Origin: Bacteroidota bacterium
GTDB lineage: Bacteria > Bacteroidota > Bacteroidia > Bacteroidales > Cfx3-03
Direction of reading: 5' to 3'
DNA length: 64,000 bases
Assembly: GCA_013390605.1 (NCBI GenBank)
Contig: JACAUB010000001.1
Location: 5,060,754 to 5,124,753, forward strand
The notes beneath the pieces are model-generated. The model worked only from the letters and a program-made list of their open reading frames with translations, searched no databases and was not told where the DNA came from. The position numbers and the translations under genes are program-made. Shown here piece by piece: positions 27,135 to 36,648 of this stretch (within the stretch, counting starts at the first letter, position 1; the number at the start of each line of letters is the position of its first letter).

Positions 27135-28316
27135 TTATTTTTTAATGAATTTATCTTTTCTGCCAGGATTCTCCCAAATCACAACCTTTTTACCAGTAAT
27201 TTCATATTCGATAGGTGAGGTTATTTTCAAGGCTTCCAGAATTTGTTCGGGTGTTGACTCTTTTATTTTGCCACTATAGCGCAGCTTTTTAATCGCTTCG
27301 TTCTTAAATTGTATGGTTACATCAAATCTGCGTTCTACTTTTATCATGATACTCTCAAGTGTTTCATCGAAAACAAGGAAGTAACCATCTTTCCATGAAA
27401 TATCTTTTTCTTCTAATGTGCTTATTGGTTCTATACTATTTTGCGTTTTTTGAGGTAGATTAGAAATGGAAGTATCTTCTTTTATAGCTCTTTTGAGAAG
27501 TTTTTTATCTGATAAATCATAAAATTTGATATTTCCAACTGTCTTATTAAAAATTGCTTTTTGGTTAGGCTTTAATAAATAATTTGAAACACTTCCATCC
27601 ATCTCAAACTTTTCCACTTTAACTGCTCCCCTGATTAATGTCGTCTCAATCGTATTCTCCTCACTATAGGATTTGACATTAAATGAAGTGCCTAATACCC
27701 GAAGAGTCAACTTGCTGGTTTGAACAAGAAATGGCTTGTTTTTATTCTTGGCTACATCAAAATAGGCTTCCCCGTCCAGAAAGACTTCACGATCTTTTTT
27801 GTTAAAATCTGTACTATATTTCAAAACACTACCGGCATTCAACCACACTTTACTTCCATCAGCTAAAACCATTTCAGTTTTTGATCCTTTTGGTGCAGTA
27901 ATTTGAGTTAACACTTTTCCTTCAACAGAATCAATGGGCGTTACAAAAAAATGCCGATAAATAAAAAGTGATGGTAGACCAATAAAGATTAACGTTACGG
28001 CAGCATAAGTTAATACATTCCTGATGATTTTCCAACCCGTTACATAGACTGTAGGCGTTTCATCTTCTAAATTCGATTGATATTGAATTAATTTAAGTAA
28101 AAATTGTTCTTTAGATTTGTTTTTATCCCATTCATTCATTCCTGCTCCAGCGGAAGCAATATCCCATGACTTGTGAAGCTTTTCTAATATTGCTTTATTT
28201 TCAGACGAAAAACTTTTCCAACGCTCTACTTGAATAGTTTCGCTTTCATCAGTTTCGCCACTCAGGTATTTTGTTAACAAGACTATATTGATGTCTTTAA
28301 GATTTTCTTCCATCAT
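27135..28316 (-). CDS. FecR-family anti-sigma factor (393 aa)
   Basis: An inner-membrane anti-sigma regulator. The cytoplasmic N-terminal part (about residues 1-95, with LLTKYLSGETDESE) binds the ECF sigma factor. A single membrane helix follows (about 98-118, VLTYAAVTLIFIGLPSLF). The periplasmic FecR domain contains KGSKTEMVLADGSKVWLNAGS and FLDGEAYFDV, and a C-terminal DUF4974-type domain carries VFDETLESIMIKVERRFDV. It would receive the signal from the SusC STN domain. It lies between the sigma gene and susC in the usual regulatory order. Confidence 0.94.
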   Translation of the reverse strand: MMEENLKDINIVLLTKYLSGETDESETIQVERWKSFSSENKAILEKLHKSWDIASAGAGMNEWDKNKSKEQFLLKLIQYQSNLEDETPTVYVTGWKIIRNVLTYAAVTLIFIGLPSLFIYRHFFVTPIDSVEGKVLTQITAPKGSKTEMVLADGSKVWLNAGSVLKYSTDFNKKDREVFLDGEAYFDVAKNKNKPFLVQTSKLTLRVLGTSFNVKSYSEENTIETTLIRGAVKVEKFEMDGSVSNYLLKPNQKAIFNKTVGNIKFYDLSDKKLLKRAIKEDTSISNLPQKTQNSIEPISTLEEKDISWKDGYFLVFDETLESIMIKVERRFDVTIQFKNEAIKKLRYSGKIKESTPEQILEALKITSPIEYEITGKKVVIWENPGRKDKFIKK

Positions 28317-28515
28317 GATACATTTTTATCCTCTCCCATTAAAAGCGATTCAGAATGAAAAAACCCCTATGTGCATCTTAAAAAAGTTAATATTACTTAT
28401 ATTAATATTGAATACTATCTTTTATGAGATATAAAATTTAGAAAATAGTTATAAGCTAAGGGACGAAGGGTGATGTTTTAAAAGAAGAAAGGATCTTGAT
28501 TAAGGGATATTTTAT

Positions 28516-29064
28516 CTATAAATAACTATCTAGTTCAGCTCTGACAATTTTTAAAGCTTTGCCCATTTGGTTTTCAATTGTCTTTATTGAAAGCGATAAT
28601 GAAGTAGCTATTTCTTTGTATGACATGTATTTAAATCTGCTCATCAAAAAGATTTCTTTGCATTGCTGTGGTAATTTATTGATAGCATTATTCAACGCTT
28701 CTTGCAAATCTTTATTCACCAGATCGGCAAAAATATCTTCATATGAATCCATCATCTCATCTTTGAACTGATCTGCATATTGTTCTTCAATCTTTTTGTG
28801 CTTTAAAAAATCCAGACAATCATGTTTGACCGATGTCATTAGATATCCTTTTACAGACGACTGTGAAGGAATATTTTTACGATTTATCCAGAAGTCAACA
28901 AAAACTCCTTGCACAATTTCTTCAGCAATAGTTGGTTGTTTTACATAAAAATTTGCAGAAGAACATAAAGCAGCATAATACAAGTCGAAGCATAAGTTAA
29001 TTGCTTCAACACTGCCTTCTTTTAAAGCTGTAATTGTTACTTGCTCAAGTTCTCTTAGTGTCAT
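28516..29064 (-). CDS. ECF-type RNA polymerase sigma factor (182 aa)
   Basis: A sigma-70-family extracytoplasmic function sigma factor of the Bacteroidota group that works with FecR. Region 2 shows IAEEIVQGVFVDFWINR (about residues 46-62), and region 4 shows LPQQCKEIFLMSRFKYMSYKEIA with the helix-turn-helix near residues 130-165 (SLSIKTIENQMGKALK). Length is typical. It is the first gene of the susCD cluster and presumably directs transcription of susC onward when FecR is signalled. Its target promoter cannot be identified from one copy. Confidence 0.94.
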   Translation of the reverse strand: MTLRELEQVTITALKEGSVEAINLCFDLYYAALCSSANFYVKQPTIAEEIVQGVFVDFWINRKNIPSQSSVKGYLMTSVKHDCLDFLKHKKIEEQYADQFKDEMMDSYEDIFADLVNKDLQEALNNAINKLPQQCKEIFLMSRFKYMSYKEIATSLSLSIKTIENQMGKALKIVRAELDSYL

Positions 29065-29222
29065 GCGTTGCTAATGTGGCTGCTAAATTTAAATAAATAG
29101 CGTTCAAATATGTTCGTGTAATTCCTCAACTGCAAAGAAGTAAAAAATGCAAAGATTATTTTTGATGTTACACTTTCGAGATTGTAAAGCTAAGGAAAAG
29201 GAATTTAAAAATAGAAGGAAAT

Positions 29223-29822
29223 TTATAGATATCTTAAGATCAAATCACCTGCTTCCTTTAAATTTTCTCCAAATGAGATAATCCCCTCTTCATGACCACC
29301 CATTACTAATACCTTCTTTTCGAGAAGATCAGTGGTGTTGAATAATCTCTTTATTTCTAATGCCATCTGGGGTGTGCCATATTCAACATTGGATGAGGTT
29401 GTTGGAATCTGATTGAGTAACTTATCCCACATCTGCTTATTGTGGATATGAATGATTGCCTGGGTTCGTAGATCCATTTCATAGACGGCAGCATGGGTTA
29501 ACGATTCAGCAGATGCTTTGATCTGACCTTTACAGGTTAGTTCGTTTTTTGAAAAATTATAGTCGATAACAGTAGAATAATGGTTTGTGGATAAATTTTC
29601 AAGATGCCCGGTTGATGTTCCCGAGATTAGAAATTCCTTATCAGTAAGACGGATACTGATATTTCCATATCCGATTCCATTTGGATAAACACCAATCAGT
29701 TTGTTGTTAAAGAGAATATTACGCCAATGATTTATTTCAGTAATGACCTCCTCTTTTAAGGGATCTGTCTGAATCCAATTACATTGGAACTTTATGCTAC
29801 CGGTTTCATTAGAAGTTGTCAT
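29223..29822 (-). CDS. Class II aldolase/adducin-family protein (199 aa)
   Basis: A cytosolic zinc-dependent aldolase- or epimerase-type protein. Family marks are GNISIRL (phosphate-binding loop), SGTSTG, the catalytic Glu in ASAESLTHAAVYE, the metal pair HIH in IIHIHNKQ, and a third His in MGGHEEG. Length (about 200 aa) matches the fuculose-1-phosphate aldolase / MtnB / ribulose-phosphate epimerase group. The product cannot be fixed from motifs. The nearby GH29 fucosidase makes L-fuculose-phosphate cleavage one possibility, but no isomerase or kinase is present in this window. Confidence 0.8.
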   Translation of the reverse strand: MTTSNETGSIKFQCNWIQTDPLKEEVITEINHWRNILFNNKLIGVYPNGIGYGNISIRLTDKEFLISGTSTGHLENLSTNHYSTVIDYNFSKNELTCKGQIKASAESLTHAAVYEMDLRTQAIIHIHNKQMWDKLLNQIPTTSSNVEYGTPQMALEIKRLFNTTDLLEKKVLVMGGHEEGIISFGENLKEAGDLILRYL

Positions 29823-30098
29823 GCTATTTTAATAAAATCGAGCAGACTGAAAAAAGGCCTGATCTGCTTATGGGAAATTTAAATCTTAATTTATGAATTT
29901 TAAAGGTATAATTGCAAATGTATTAATTTTTCTTTGCTTTAATTTGAGTTAAGTTTTAAAGTAAATTTGTTTAATTGTAGCCTGCTATTATTTCAATACT
30001 ATATTGTATTAATAGATTCTATAATCATTTGGGTTTTGAAATCTCTTCATTTTTCATATTTATTTTAAGCTGATCAGAGCTAACCAAAATTAGTAACT

Positions 30099-32252
30099 AT
30101 GTCAAAAAATATTTTCTTATTACTACTCAGTGTAGTTTTTGCAGGTCATCTATTTGCACAATTGCCCAAGATTGTCAATATAGAAACTAAGAATACTATC
30201 CTTCTTTATCGAGTTGGGCAGGATCAAAAGTTAATCCAGTCATATCTGGGAAATAAACTATTTCAGCCGGGTGAGTATGATAAGCTAAAAGCGGGAAAAT
30301 TTGAAGCCTATATAACAGCAGGTACTTCAAATCTGTTTGAGCCATCTATTCGTGTAAAACATGCTGATAATAACCCTTCGCTCGACTTACAATATGAAAG
30401 TCACAAAATAGTTAAGCAAGATGATGATGTTACACTCACAACTATTAAGATGATTGATCCTCAATATCCATTTGAGGTAACATTGTTTTTTAAAGCTTAT
30501 TATAATGAAGATGTTATTGAAGAATGGACTGAAATTAAACACAAAGAGAAGAAACCGGTTGTGTTGTATAATTACGCATCTTCGACCTTACATTTTGATG
30601 CTAAGAACTATTGGCTAACTCAGTTTCATGGTAATTGGGCAGAGGAGATGCGCATGCAGGAAAGTCAACTTACATCAGGTATTAAAATTATTGATAGTAA
30701 GTTAGGAACGCGCGCCCACATGTACCAAACACCTGTTTTCTATCTATCTCTAAATGAAAAATCAAATGAGAATACCGGTGAACTTATAGCAGGTACACTG
30801 GGTTGGTCTGGTAATTTTCAGTTTACCTTTGAAATCGATGAGAGAAATAACCTTCGGGTAATCTCGGGAATCAATCCCTATGCTTCAGAGTATAAATTAG
30901 AACCAGAGAAGGTTTTTAAAACACCCTCTTTTATTTTTACATATAGCAATAGTGGTAAAGGATTAGCCAGTCGTAATATGCATCAATGGGCCCGTAAATA
31001 TGGTATACTCGATGGAGATAAGCCTCGTTTAACACTTTTGAATAACTGGGAGACTACTTATTTTAGCTTTAATGAAGAGAAATTAGCCGGATTATTTGAC
31101 GATGCAGTCAAGCTTGGTGTAGATCTATTTTTACTTGATGATGGCTGGTTTGCCAATAAATATCCTCGTAATAATGATAATGCAGGACTGGGTGATTGGG
31201 AAGAGAATAAAGCTAAACTTCCCGGAGGCATAGATGCACTTATAAAAGCGGCTCAACAAAAAGGCTCCAAGTTTGGTATTTGGATTGAACCTGAAATGGT
31301 AAATCCCAAAAGCGAATTGTATGAAAAGCATCCTGATTGGATTATCAAGTTACCTAACAGATCTGAAAATTATTACCGTAACCAGTTAGTTCTGGATTTA
31401 ACCAATCCTCAGGTACAGGATTTTGTGTTTGGAGTGGTTGATAATCTGATGACAAAACATCCTGAAATTGCATTCATTAAATGGGATTGCAACAGAATGA
31501 TTACTAATGGTTATTCTCCGTATCTGAAAGAAAATCAATCACATCTCTACATTGATTATGTGAATTCACTTTATAAAGTCTTTGATCGCATGCGTCAGAA
31601 GTATCCTCATTTGCCAATTATGCTTTGTTCAGGTGGTGGTGGCCGTGTTGATTACGGTGCATTAAAGTATTTTACTGAATTCTGGCCTAGTGATAATACT
31701 GATGGATTGGAGAGAGTCTTTATTCAATGGGGATATTCGAATTTCTATCCTTCTATTACTTCATGTAATCATATTACTTCATGGGGTAAACAGTCATTAA
31801 AGTTTCGTACTGACGTTGCCATGATGGGAAAGATGGGCTATGATATTCCTGTGAAACATATGACCGATCAAGAATTAAAGTTTAGTCAAAATGCAGTTGC
31901 AAACTATAAACGACTAAATAATACTATTTGGTTTGGTGATCTTTTCCGATTAGTTTCGCCGTATGATGAAAGCCGTGCAGTGTTAATGTATGTAAATACC
32001 GAAAAGAACAAAGCAGTATTATTTTCATATACCTTAAATCCACGATATGGTGAATTCTTCCAGAAAGTAAGATTACAAGGTTTGGATGCTGCTAAAATGT
32101 ATAAGGTTGAGGAGACTAACATTAATTTGCGTCAAACCTTTATGGAAAGTGGAAAGGTGTTTAGTGGAGACTTCCTTATGAAGGTTGGTTTAGAAGTTTC
32201 TGCTAACAATTCATTAAATAGCGTGGTACTCGAAATCACTGAAGTGAAGTAA
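30099..32252 (+). CDS. Glycoside hydrolase family 36 alpha-galactosidase (717 aa)
   Basis: An exported retaining alpha-galactosidase. The signal peptide covers about residues 1-21 (ending HLFAQ). An N-terminal beta-supersandwich precedes the barrel, where LFLLDDGWF, WIEPEMVNP, the nucleophile Asp in FIKWDCNR (near residue 465), LCSGGGGRVD and the acid/base Asp in WPSDNTDGLER are all present. Length is typical. It is transcribed alone, diverging from the aldolase gene and ending at the hairpin 32267-32306. It complements the GH27 enzyme, so two unrelated alpha-galactosidases occur within 10 kb. Confidence 0.92.
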   Translation: MSKNIFLLLLSVVFAGHLFAQLPKIVNIETKNTILLYRVGQDQKLIQSYLGNKLFQPGEYDKLKAGKFEAYITAGTSNLFEPSIRVKHADNNPSLDLQYESHKIVKQDDDVTLTTIKMIDPQYPFEVTLFFKAYYNEDVIEEWTEIKHKEKKPVVLYNYASSTLHFDAKNYWLTQFHGNWAEEMRMQESQLTSGIKIIDSKLGTRAHMYQTPVFYLSLNEKSNENTGELIAGTLGWSGNFQFTFEIDERNNLRVISGINPYASEYKLEPEKVFKTPSFIFTYSNSGKGLASRNMHQWARKYGILDGDKPRLTLLNNWETTYFSFNEEKLAGLFDDAVKLGVDLFLLDDGWFANKYPRNNDNAGLGDWEENKAKLPGGIDALIKAAQQKGSKFGIWIEPEMVNPKSELYEKHPDWIIKLPNRSENYYRNQLVLDLTNPQVQDFVFGVVDNLMTKHPEIAFIKWDCNRMITNGYSPYLKENQSHLYIDYVNSLYKVFDRMRQKYPHLPIMLCSGGGGRVDYGALKYFTEFWPSDNTDGLERVFIQWGYSNFYPSITSCNHITSWGKQSLKFRTDVAMMGKMGYDIPVKHMTDQELKFSQNAVANYKRLNNTIWFGDLFRLVSPYDESRAVLMYVNTEKNKAVLFSYTLNPRYGEFFQKVRLQGLDAAKMYKVEETNINLRQTFMESGKVFSGDFLMKVGLEVSANNSLNSVVLEITEVK

Positions 32253-32266
32253 ATAATAATGCTAAA

Positions 32267-32306
32267 ATGGTCGTCAAAATCATGCCATATTAATTTTGAC
32301 GACCAT
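32267..32306 (+). terminator. Terminator of the GH36 gene
   Basis: A perfect 14-bp stem (ATGGTCGTCAAAAT at 32267-32280, ATTTTGACGACCAT at 32293-32306) with a 12-nt loop, followed by ATTTTT. Confidence 0.75.
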
Positions 32307-32415
32307 ATTTTTGCCGTTTTTATTATGATAATTATTTCAGATCAGTGATTTTCAGATAACTTTTAATCAAAGACTTTCTTAAAATAATACATCTTTTAAA
32401 GCGATTATAAAAAGA

Positions 32416-32447
32416 TGGGAGGGTATCAGTATTGAGATGCCCTCCCA
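32416..32447 (-). terminator. Terminator of the GH105 gene
   Basis: A 12-bp stem with one G-U pair (32416-32427 with 32436-32447) and an 8-nt loop. In the minus direction it is followed by TCTTTTT. It lies 11 bp after the GH105 stop. Confidence 0.75.
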
Positions 32448-32458
32448 CTTTGTGATTT

Positions 32459-33631
32459 TTATTTGTAATTTTTATTCTCAATGCTTAGCGTGCCTAAAAT
32501 AAATGAAGTTACACCGGCAAAGGTATTTACTTCTTTCGGTTGATTCACATAAACTGTATAGTTGTCTTGTACACCGATGCTACTACAGTCGTAAATATCC
32601 ACAAGTCCTGACGTATTAATTTTTGCCTTTTTAATCATACCAGAATACGCATTTTTAATTACGGGCTCGTATTCTGATCTGCTAACATATCCCTTTTCGA
32701 TAGATTTATTTATGAGATAAATAAACATACCTGTTCCTGATGTTTCGTTCCAGTTGTCAGACAATTCCGGTTTGTCTACAACCTGACACCACATACCCGT
32801 TTTAGGATCCTGACAGCCTTTTAATCCTTTGCATAGCTTTTTTAGGTGAGAAAGAATAATTGCTTTATTGGGATCATTTTTTGGTAAAAAGTCAAAAATA
32901 TCAGCAATTAGAATGGCATACCAGCCAAGACCTTCGCTCCATACATCTGAAGCAAGCCCTGTGTTTTTATCTGCCCAATGAGCTTTTTTGCTTTCATCCC
33001 ATGCATGCAACAATAAACCGTTCGGTTTTTGGCAATGTTCTACAATCAGTTTCATTTGTTTCGTTACCTCATTAAAGGCAATTGTACTATCTCCTATAAT
33101 TTTACCATATCTAGCCATAAATATCTGACCCATAAATACCCCATCTACCCACATCTGATTTGTTGCCCAGGTTCCATGCCAAAAGCCGCCATCAGCGTTT
33201 CTGGGATAGCTTTTAAAACCATTAAAAATTGTTTTAGCCGCAATCTTATATTTTTCGAGATGTGTTTGCTCATACATAAAGATAATAGCATATCCCGGGA
33301 TAAAATGATCTAAGGCATTTGGTTTAAAGTCAGAAATATTCCCAGCCTCATCAACCTGTTGATCTACATAGCGTTTTATATAGTTGAAATAGTTTATATT
33401 GCCCGTTGCTCTCCACATTTTCTCCATGGCAAACATGGCATAACCCGCTTGCCAGTCAAAATGGGTCGATTTGCTGCGCCAACAAATACTATCAGGGTTG
33501 GGAAATTTCTTGATAAAACTATTTGCGGTTGCAACTGACCAGACAATGGGCCCGGTTTGAGCATTTGATGTGCCTAATTGGATGAGCGAAACAATAATAA
33601 AGATTGTTGCTTTTAGGGAAAATTGTCTCAT
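32459..33631 (-). CDS. Glycoside hydrolase family 105 unsaturated uronyl hydrolase (390 aa)
   Basis: An (alpha/alpha)6-barrel enzyme that removes unsaturated galacturonyl or glucuronyl residues left by polysaccharide lyases, for example from rhamnogalacturonan. Family marks are HFDWQAGYAM, NALDHFIPGY, WHGTWATNQMWVDGVFMGQIFMARYG (the catalytic Asp lies in the WVDG part) and SEGLGWYAI. I use the ATG at 33631 because MRQFSLKATIFII begins a normal signal peptide ending SNAQ. Starts at 33655 and 33724 are in frame but add a non-signal-like leader. It lies 3' of the GH29 gene (88-bp gap), same strand. No polysaccharide lyase is in the window. Confidence 0.87.
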   Translation of the reverse strand: MRQFSLKATIFIIVSLIQLGTSNAQTGPIVWSVATANSFIKKFPNPDSICWRSKSTHFDWQAGYAMFAMEKMWRATGNINYFNYIKRYVDQQVDEAGNISDFKPNALDHFIPGYAIIFMYEQTHLEKYKIAAKTIFNGFKSYPRNADGGFWHGTWATNQMWVDGVFMGQIFMARYGKIIGDSTIAFNEVTKQMKLIVEHCQKPNGLLLHAWDESKKAHWADKNTGLASDVWSEGLGWYAILIADIFDFLPKNDPNKAIILSHLKKLCKGLKGCQDPKTGMWCQVVDKPELSDNWNETSGTGMFIYLINKSIEKGYVSRSEYEPVIKNAYSGMIKKAKINTSGLVDIYDCSSIGVQDNYTVYVNQPKEVNTFAGVTSFILGTLSIENKNYK

Positions 33632-33812
33632 AAGAAGGCTGATTTTTTTAGGCATTATCCTTTCAAACAATATAAAATGACTGTAAAAGAGCAAGCGGAG
33701 ATGAACTACATTTTCATTTCTCAAATTAGATTTGTTCTTATTTTGAGATGTGCCTACTAAAAAAGTATTTGGCTGTATTTAATCTGACCCTTATATTTAT
33801 CACCTGATAATA

Positions 33813-35219
33813 TTATCTTTCCTCATTATACACCTGTAGTTCAGCTATAGATGCCTGATGATCCGCTTTTTCAATAGAGATTCTTATCTTGTTTCCCCAA
33901 ACCCTTTCAAAGCGATGAATCTTGATTTTATTCTTATTTTCACCTTGAAATAGAGTCTTCCAAACCCCACTCTGGCAATATTCCAACTTGTAGTTACTAA
34001 TATTAGGACGTTCCTCTGCAACTACAATGGTATTAAACCCCTTCTCCTGTGCAAAATCAATTTCATACCATGGGTTCTTTACTTCAGGGTTAGAGATCCA
34101 GGAAGAATGAAAATCATCATCATTGGCAAAATCCATAATATTCATATCATCGCTCCAGCTTGAATTTGCAGCTTGTCCTTTAGCCAGATTGGTTGAGATA
34201 ATTGGTGCCTCTAATTGTGGAAGCTTAGTTACGGGCCCTTCATTTTTCCAGAGCTTTCCTATTTCCTTTAGTGCTGTCAATGCATTATCATCGAATAGTC
34301 CATCCCGGTTGGGAGCTACATTTAAAATGAAATTACAATCTACATTATTAAAAGGGATGATATTTTCATTGACTAACTTCGCTGGATCTTTAACTGGTTT
34401 TGTTGGAAAATCAGTTTTCCAGAACCACGAGCCGTTTAATGGTAAGCATGCCAAGGCTGGCATATTATTATGCTCTTTGGATATGCGCTGACCGGCACCC
34501 ATTTCGTAAGTTTTAATATCGGTATAATACAAGCCTTCGGCAGGATATTTAGCACCGTTTAAATCCATGATAACACAATTTGGCTGTAAAGCTTTTACCA
34601 AATGATATATATCCTCAAAGGGTATGTCGTCATAAGATATTCTTGACCATGGAGCATCCCATCCATCAATAATTAATGCTTCAATAGGGCCATAGTTGCT
34701 TAACAGCTCGGTTATCTGGGCTTTTATCATTTCAAAATGTTGCGGCTTAATAGCATTTGGCCGAAGCTTATGATGGGTGTCAAGGATAGAATAATACAGC
34801 ATTACTTTTAATCCATTGGCTCTAAAAGCATTTACGAATTCTCTCACCACATCTTTTTTAAACGGACTGTTCATCACATTATAATCAGTTGTTTTCGTAT
34901 CCCAGATACAAAAGCCGCTATGATGTTTTGTCGTTAAACAGCCATAACTCATATTCGCTGATTTGGCAGCTTTAGCCCATTGATCACAATCTAATTTTTT
35001 AGGATTAAATAGACTGGGAGAGGTTTCCGGGTCAGGCCAATCCTGGTTTGTATAAGTTGGAATGTTGAAATGGATAAACATCCCGAATCTTAAATCCACA
35101 AATTGTTGTTGAAGTTTTGAAAGCGGTAGTGGGGATCTGGTAATGTTGTTTTGTGCTTTTAATTGATGTGTTCCTAAAAGTAGTAAACAGAGGGTAAAAA
35201 CAATAGATCTTGTTTTCAT
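33813..35219 (-). CDS. Glycoside hydrolase family 29 alpha-L-fucosidase with C-terminal discoidin-like domain (468 aa)
   Basis: An exported retaining fucosidase. A signal peptide (about 1-22) is followed by the GH29 barrel with RFGMFIHFNIPTY, TTKHHSGFCIWDTK and the nucleophile region ALIIDGWDAPW near residue 183. FILNVAPNRDG marks the end of the barrel. Residues from about 345 form an F5/8-type-C-like beta domain (FAQEKGFNTIVVAEE). It would remove alpha-L-fucose from plant or host-type glycans. It is probably co-transcribed with the GH105 gene downstream. Confidence 0.88.
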   Translation of the reverse strand: MKTRSIVFTLCLLLLGTHQLKAQNNITRSPLPLSKLQQQFVDLRFGMFIHFNIPTYTNQDWPDPETSPSLFNPKKLDCDQWAKAAKSANMSYGCLTTKHHSGFCIWDTKTTDYNVMNSPFKKDVVREFVNAFRANGLKVMLYYSILDTHHKLRPNAIKPQHFEMIKAQITELLSNYGPIEALIIDGWDAPWSRISYDDIPFEDIYHLVKALQPNCVIMDLNGAKYPAEGLYYTDIKTYEMGAGQRISKEHNNMPALACLPLNGSWFWKTDFPTKPVKDPAKLVNENIIPFNNVDCNFILNVAPNRDGLFDDNALTALKEIGKLWKNEGPVTKLPQLEAPIISTNLAKGQAANSSWSDDMNIMDFANDDDFHSSWISNPEVKNPWYEIDFAQEKGFNTIVVAEERPNISNYKLEYCQSGVWKTLFQGENKNKIKIHRFERVWGNKIRISIEKADHQASIAELQVYNEER

Positions 35220-35358
35220 AGTAGTTTTAGATTTATTTAATGATGCTTATGCGCGTTATTAGAACGGAATATAGATATTATTAACGCAAATATAGCGTAT
35301 TATGCAATTATCTTTAATAGATATCGACAAGGTTAAGACCTCTACTCGTAATTTTTCT

Positions 35359-36609
35359 TTATAGTCTGACTTGTCCGTCCCCATCCACCAGCCATTTATA
35401 ACTGGTTAGTTCTTCAAGTCCCATTGGTCCACGTGCATGTAATTTCTGGGTACTGATGCCTATTTCAGCACCTAACCCAAATTGTGCCCCATCGGTAAAG
35501 GCAGTAGAAGCATTCACGTAGATAACTGCTGCATCAACTAATTTTTTATATCTGTCGGCAATAATCTTGTTCTCAGTAATAATAGCTTCACTATGTTTCG
35601 AACTGTATTGTGCAACATGAGCTAAAGCCTCATTAAAGTTTTCTACTGTTCGGATTGACATTTTGTATGATAGAAACTCTGTTGAATAACTATCCTCTGT
35701 TGAGGGTTTTAAAAGTTCGGCAGGATAAAAGCCAAATAGTACTTCGAACGCTGATTTATCTGCGAAAATCTCTACATTGCTTTCCGCTAGTTTTTCACAT
35801 AAATAGGGGAGTTCCTTCAATCGGCGATGATTAATAATTAAACAGTCTAAAGCATTGCAAACACTTACCCTGCGTGTTTTTGCATTGGTTATGATGGCTT
35901 GTCCTTTTTCAGCATTACCATATTCATCAAAGTATGTGTGACAAATCCCTGCACCGGTTTCAATCACCGGAATTGTAGCGTTCTCCCTGACAAAATCAAT
36001 GAGAGCCTGGCTTCCTCGAGGTATGAGTAGATCAACATAATTACGTGCCTTCAAAAGTTGGGCTGTTGCTTTGCGTTCGGGAGGAAGCAGACTGACCAGA
36101 TTAGGATCAACATGGTGCTCAATGAAAACATTGCGAATAATGCTAACAATGGCACGATTTGAGCAATCTGCGTCGCTCCCCCCTTTCAACACACAAACGT
36201 TTCCAGACTTTAAACATAATCCGGCCACATCAAACGTTACATTAGGTCGCGATTCGTAAATAATACCAATCACTCCAAATGGTACGCTCACTTTTTTTAT
36301 AGTTAACCCATTAGGGCGAATAGTTTCTGAAAGTATGCTTCCAAGTGGAGATGGAAGTGCCTCTACGTTTTTTAAATCGGTAGCAATAGCCTCAATACGA
36401 CTGGTAGTTAATGTGAGACGGTCATATCTTGGATCGGCTGGGTCCATGCGTTCAAGATCTTTTGCATTCTCATCAAGAATATACTGCATGTTGGAAATAG
36501 CTGCATCTGCAATGCAATCAATCAATTGATTGATCTGTTCACTTGTTAGGAGTGCTGTAGTCTGAGTTGCTTCTTTTGCCGATCTTAATATGGCTTCAGT
36601 TGTATTCAT
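35359..36609 (-). CDS. proA: Glutamate-5-semialdehyde dehydrogenase (gamma-glutamyl phosphate reductase, 416 aa)
   Basis: The second step of proline synthesis: NADPH-dependent reduction of gamma-glutamyl phosphate. Aldehyde-dehydrogenase fold with VPFGVIGIIYESRPNVT near residue 110 and the catalytic Cys in RRVSVCNALD near residue 245. GAEIGISTQKLHARGPMGLEELTSYKW is the ProA C-terminal signature. Length matches the family. It is the second gene of a proB-proA operon with a 39-bp gap, so it should share the proposed leader attenuation. Confidence 0.96.
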   Translation of the reverse strand: MNTTEAILRSAKEATQTTALLTSEQINQLIDCIADAAISNMQYILDENAKDLERMDPADPRYDRLTLTTSRIEAIATDLKNVEALPSPLGSILSETIRPNGLTIKKVSVPFGVIGIIYESRPNVTFDVAGLCLKSGNVCVLKGGSDADCSNRAIVSIIRNVFIEHHVDPNLVSLLPPERKATAQLLKARNYVDLLIPRGSQALIDFVRENATIPVIETGAGICHTYFDEYGNAEKGQAIITNAKTRRVSVCNALDCLIINHRRLKELPYLCEKLAESNVEIFADKSAFEVLFGFYPAELLKPSTEDSYSTEFLSYKMSIRTVENFNEALAHVAQYSSKHSEAIITENKIIADRYKKLVDAAVIYVNASTAFTDGAQFGLGAEIGISTQKLHARGPMGLEELTSYKWLVDGDGQVRL

Positions 36610-36648
36610 ATTGTAAAAGATTAAATCGAAATGATGTGAAGCTGCTTC

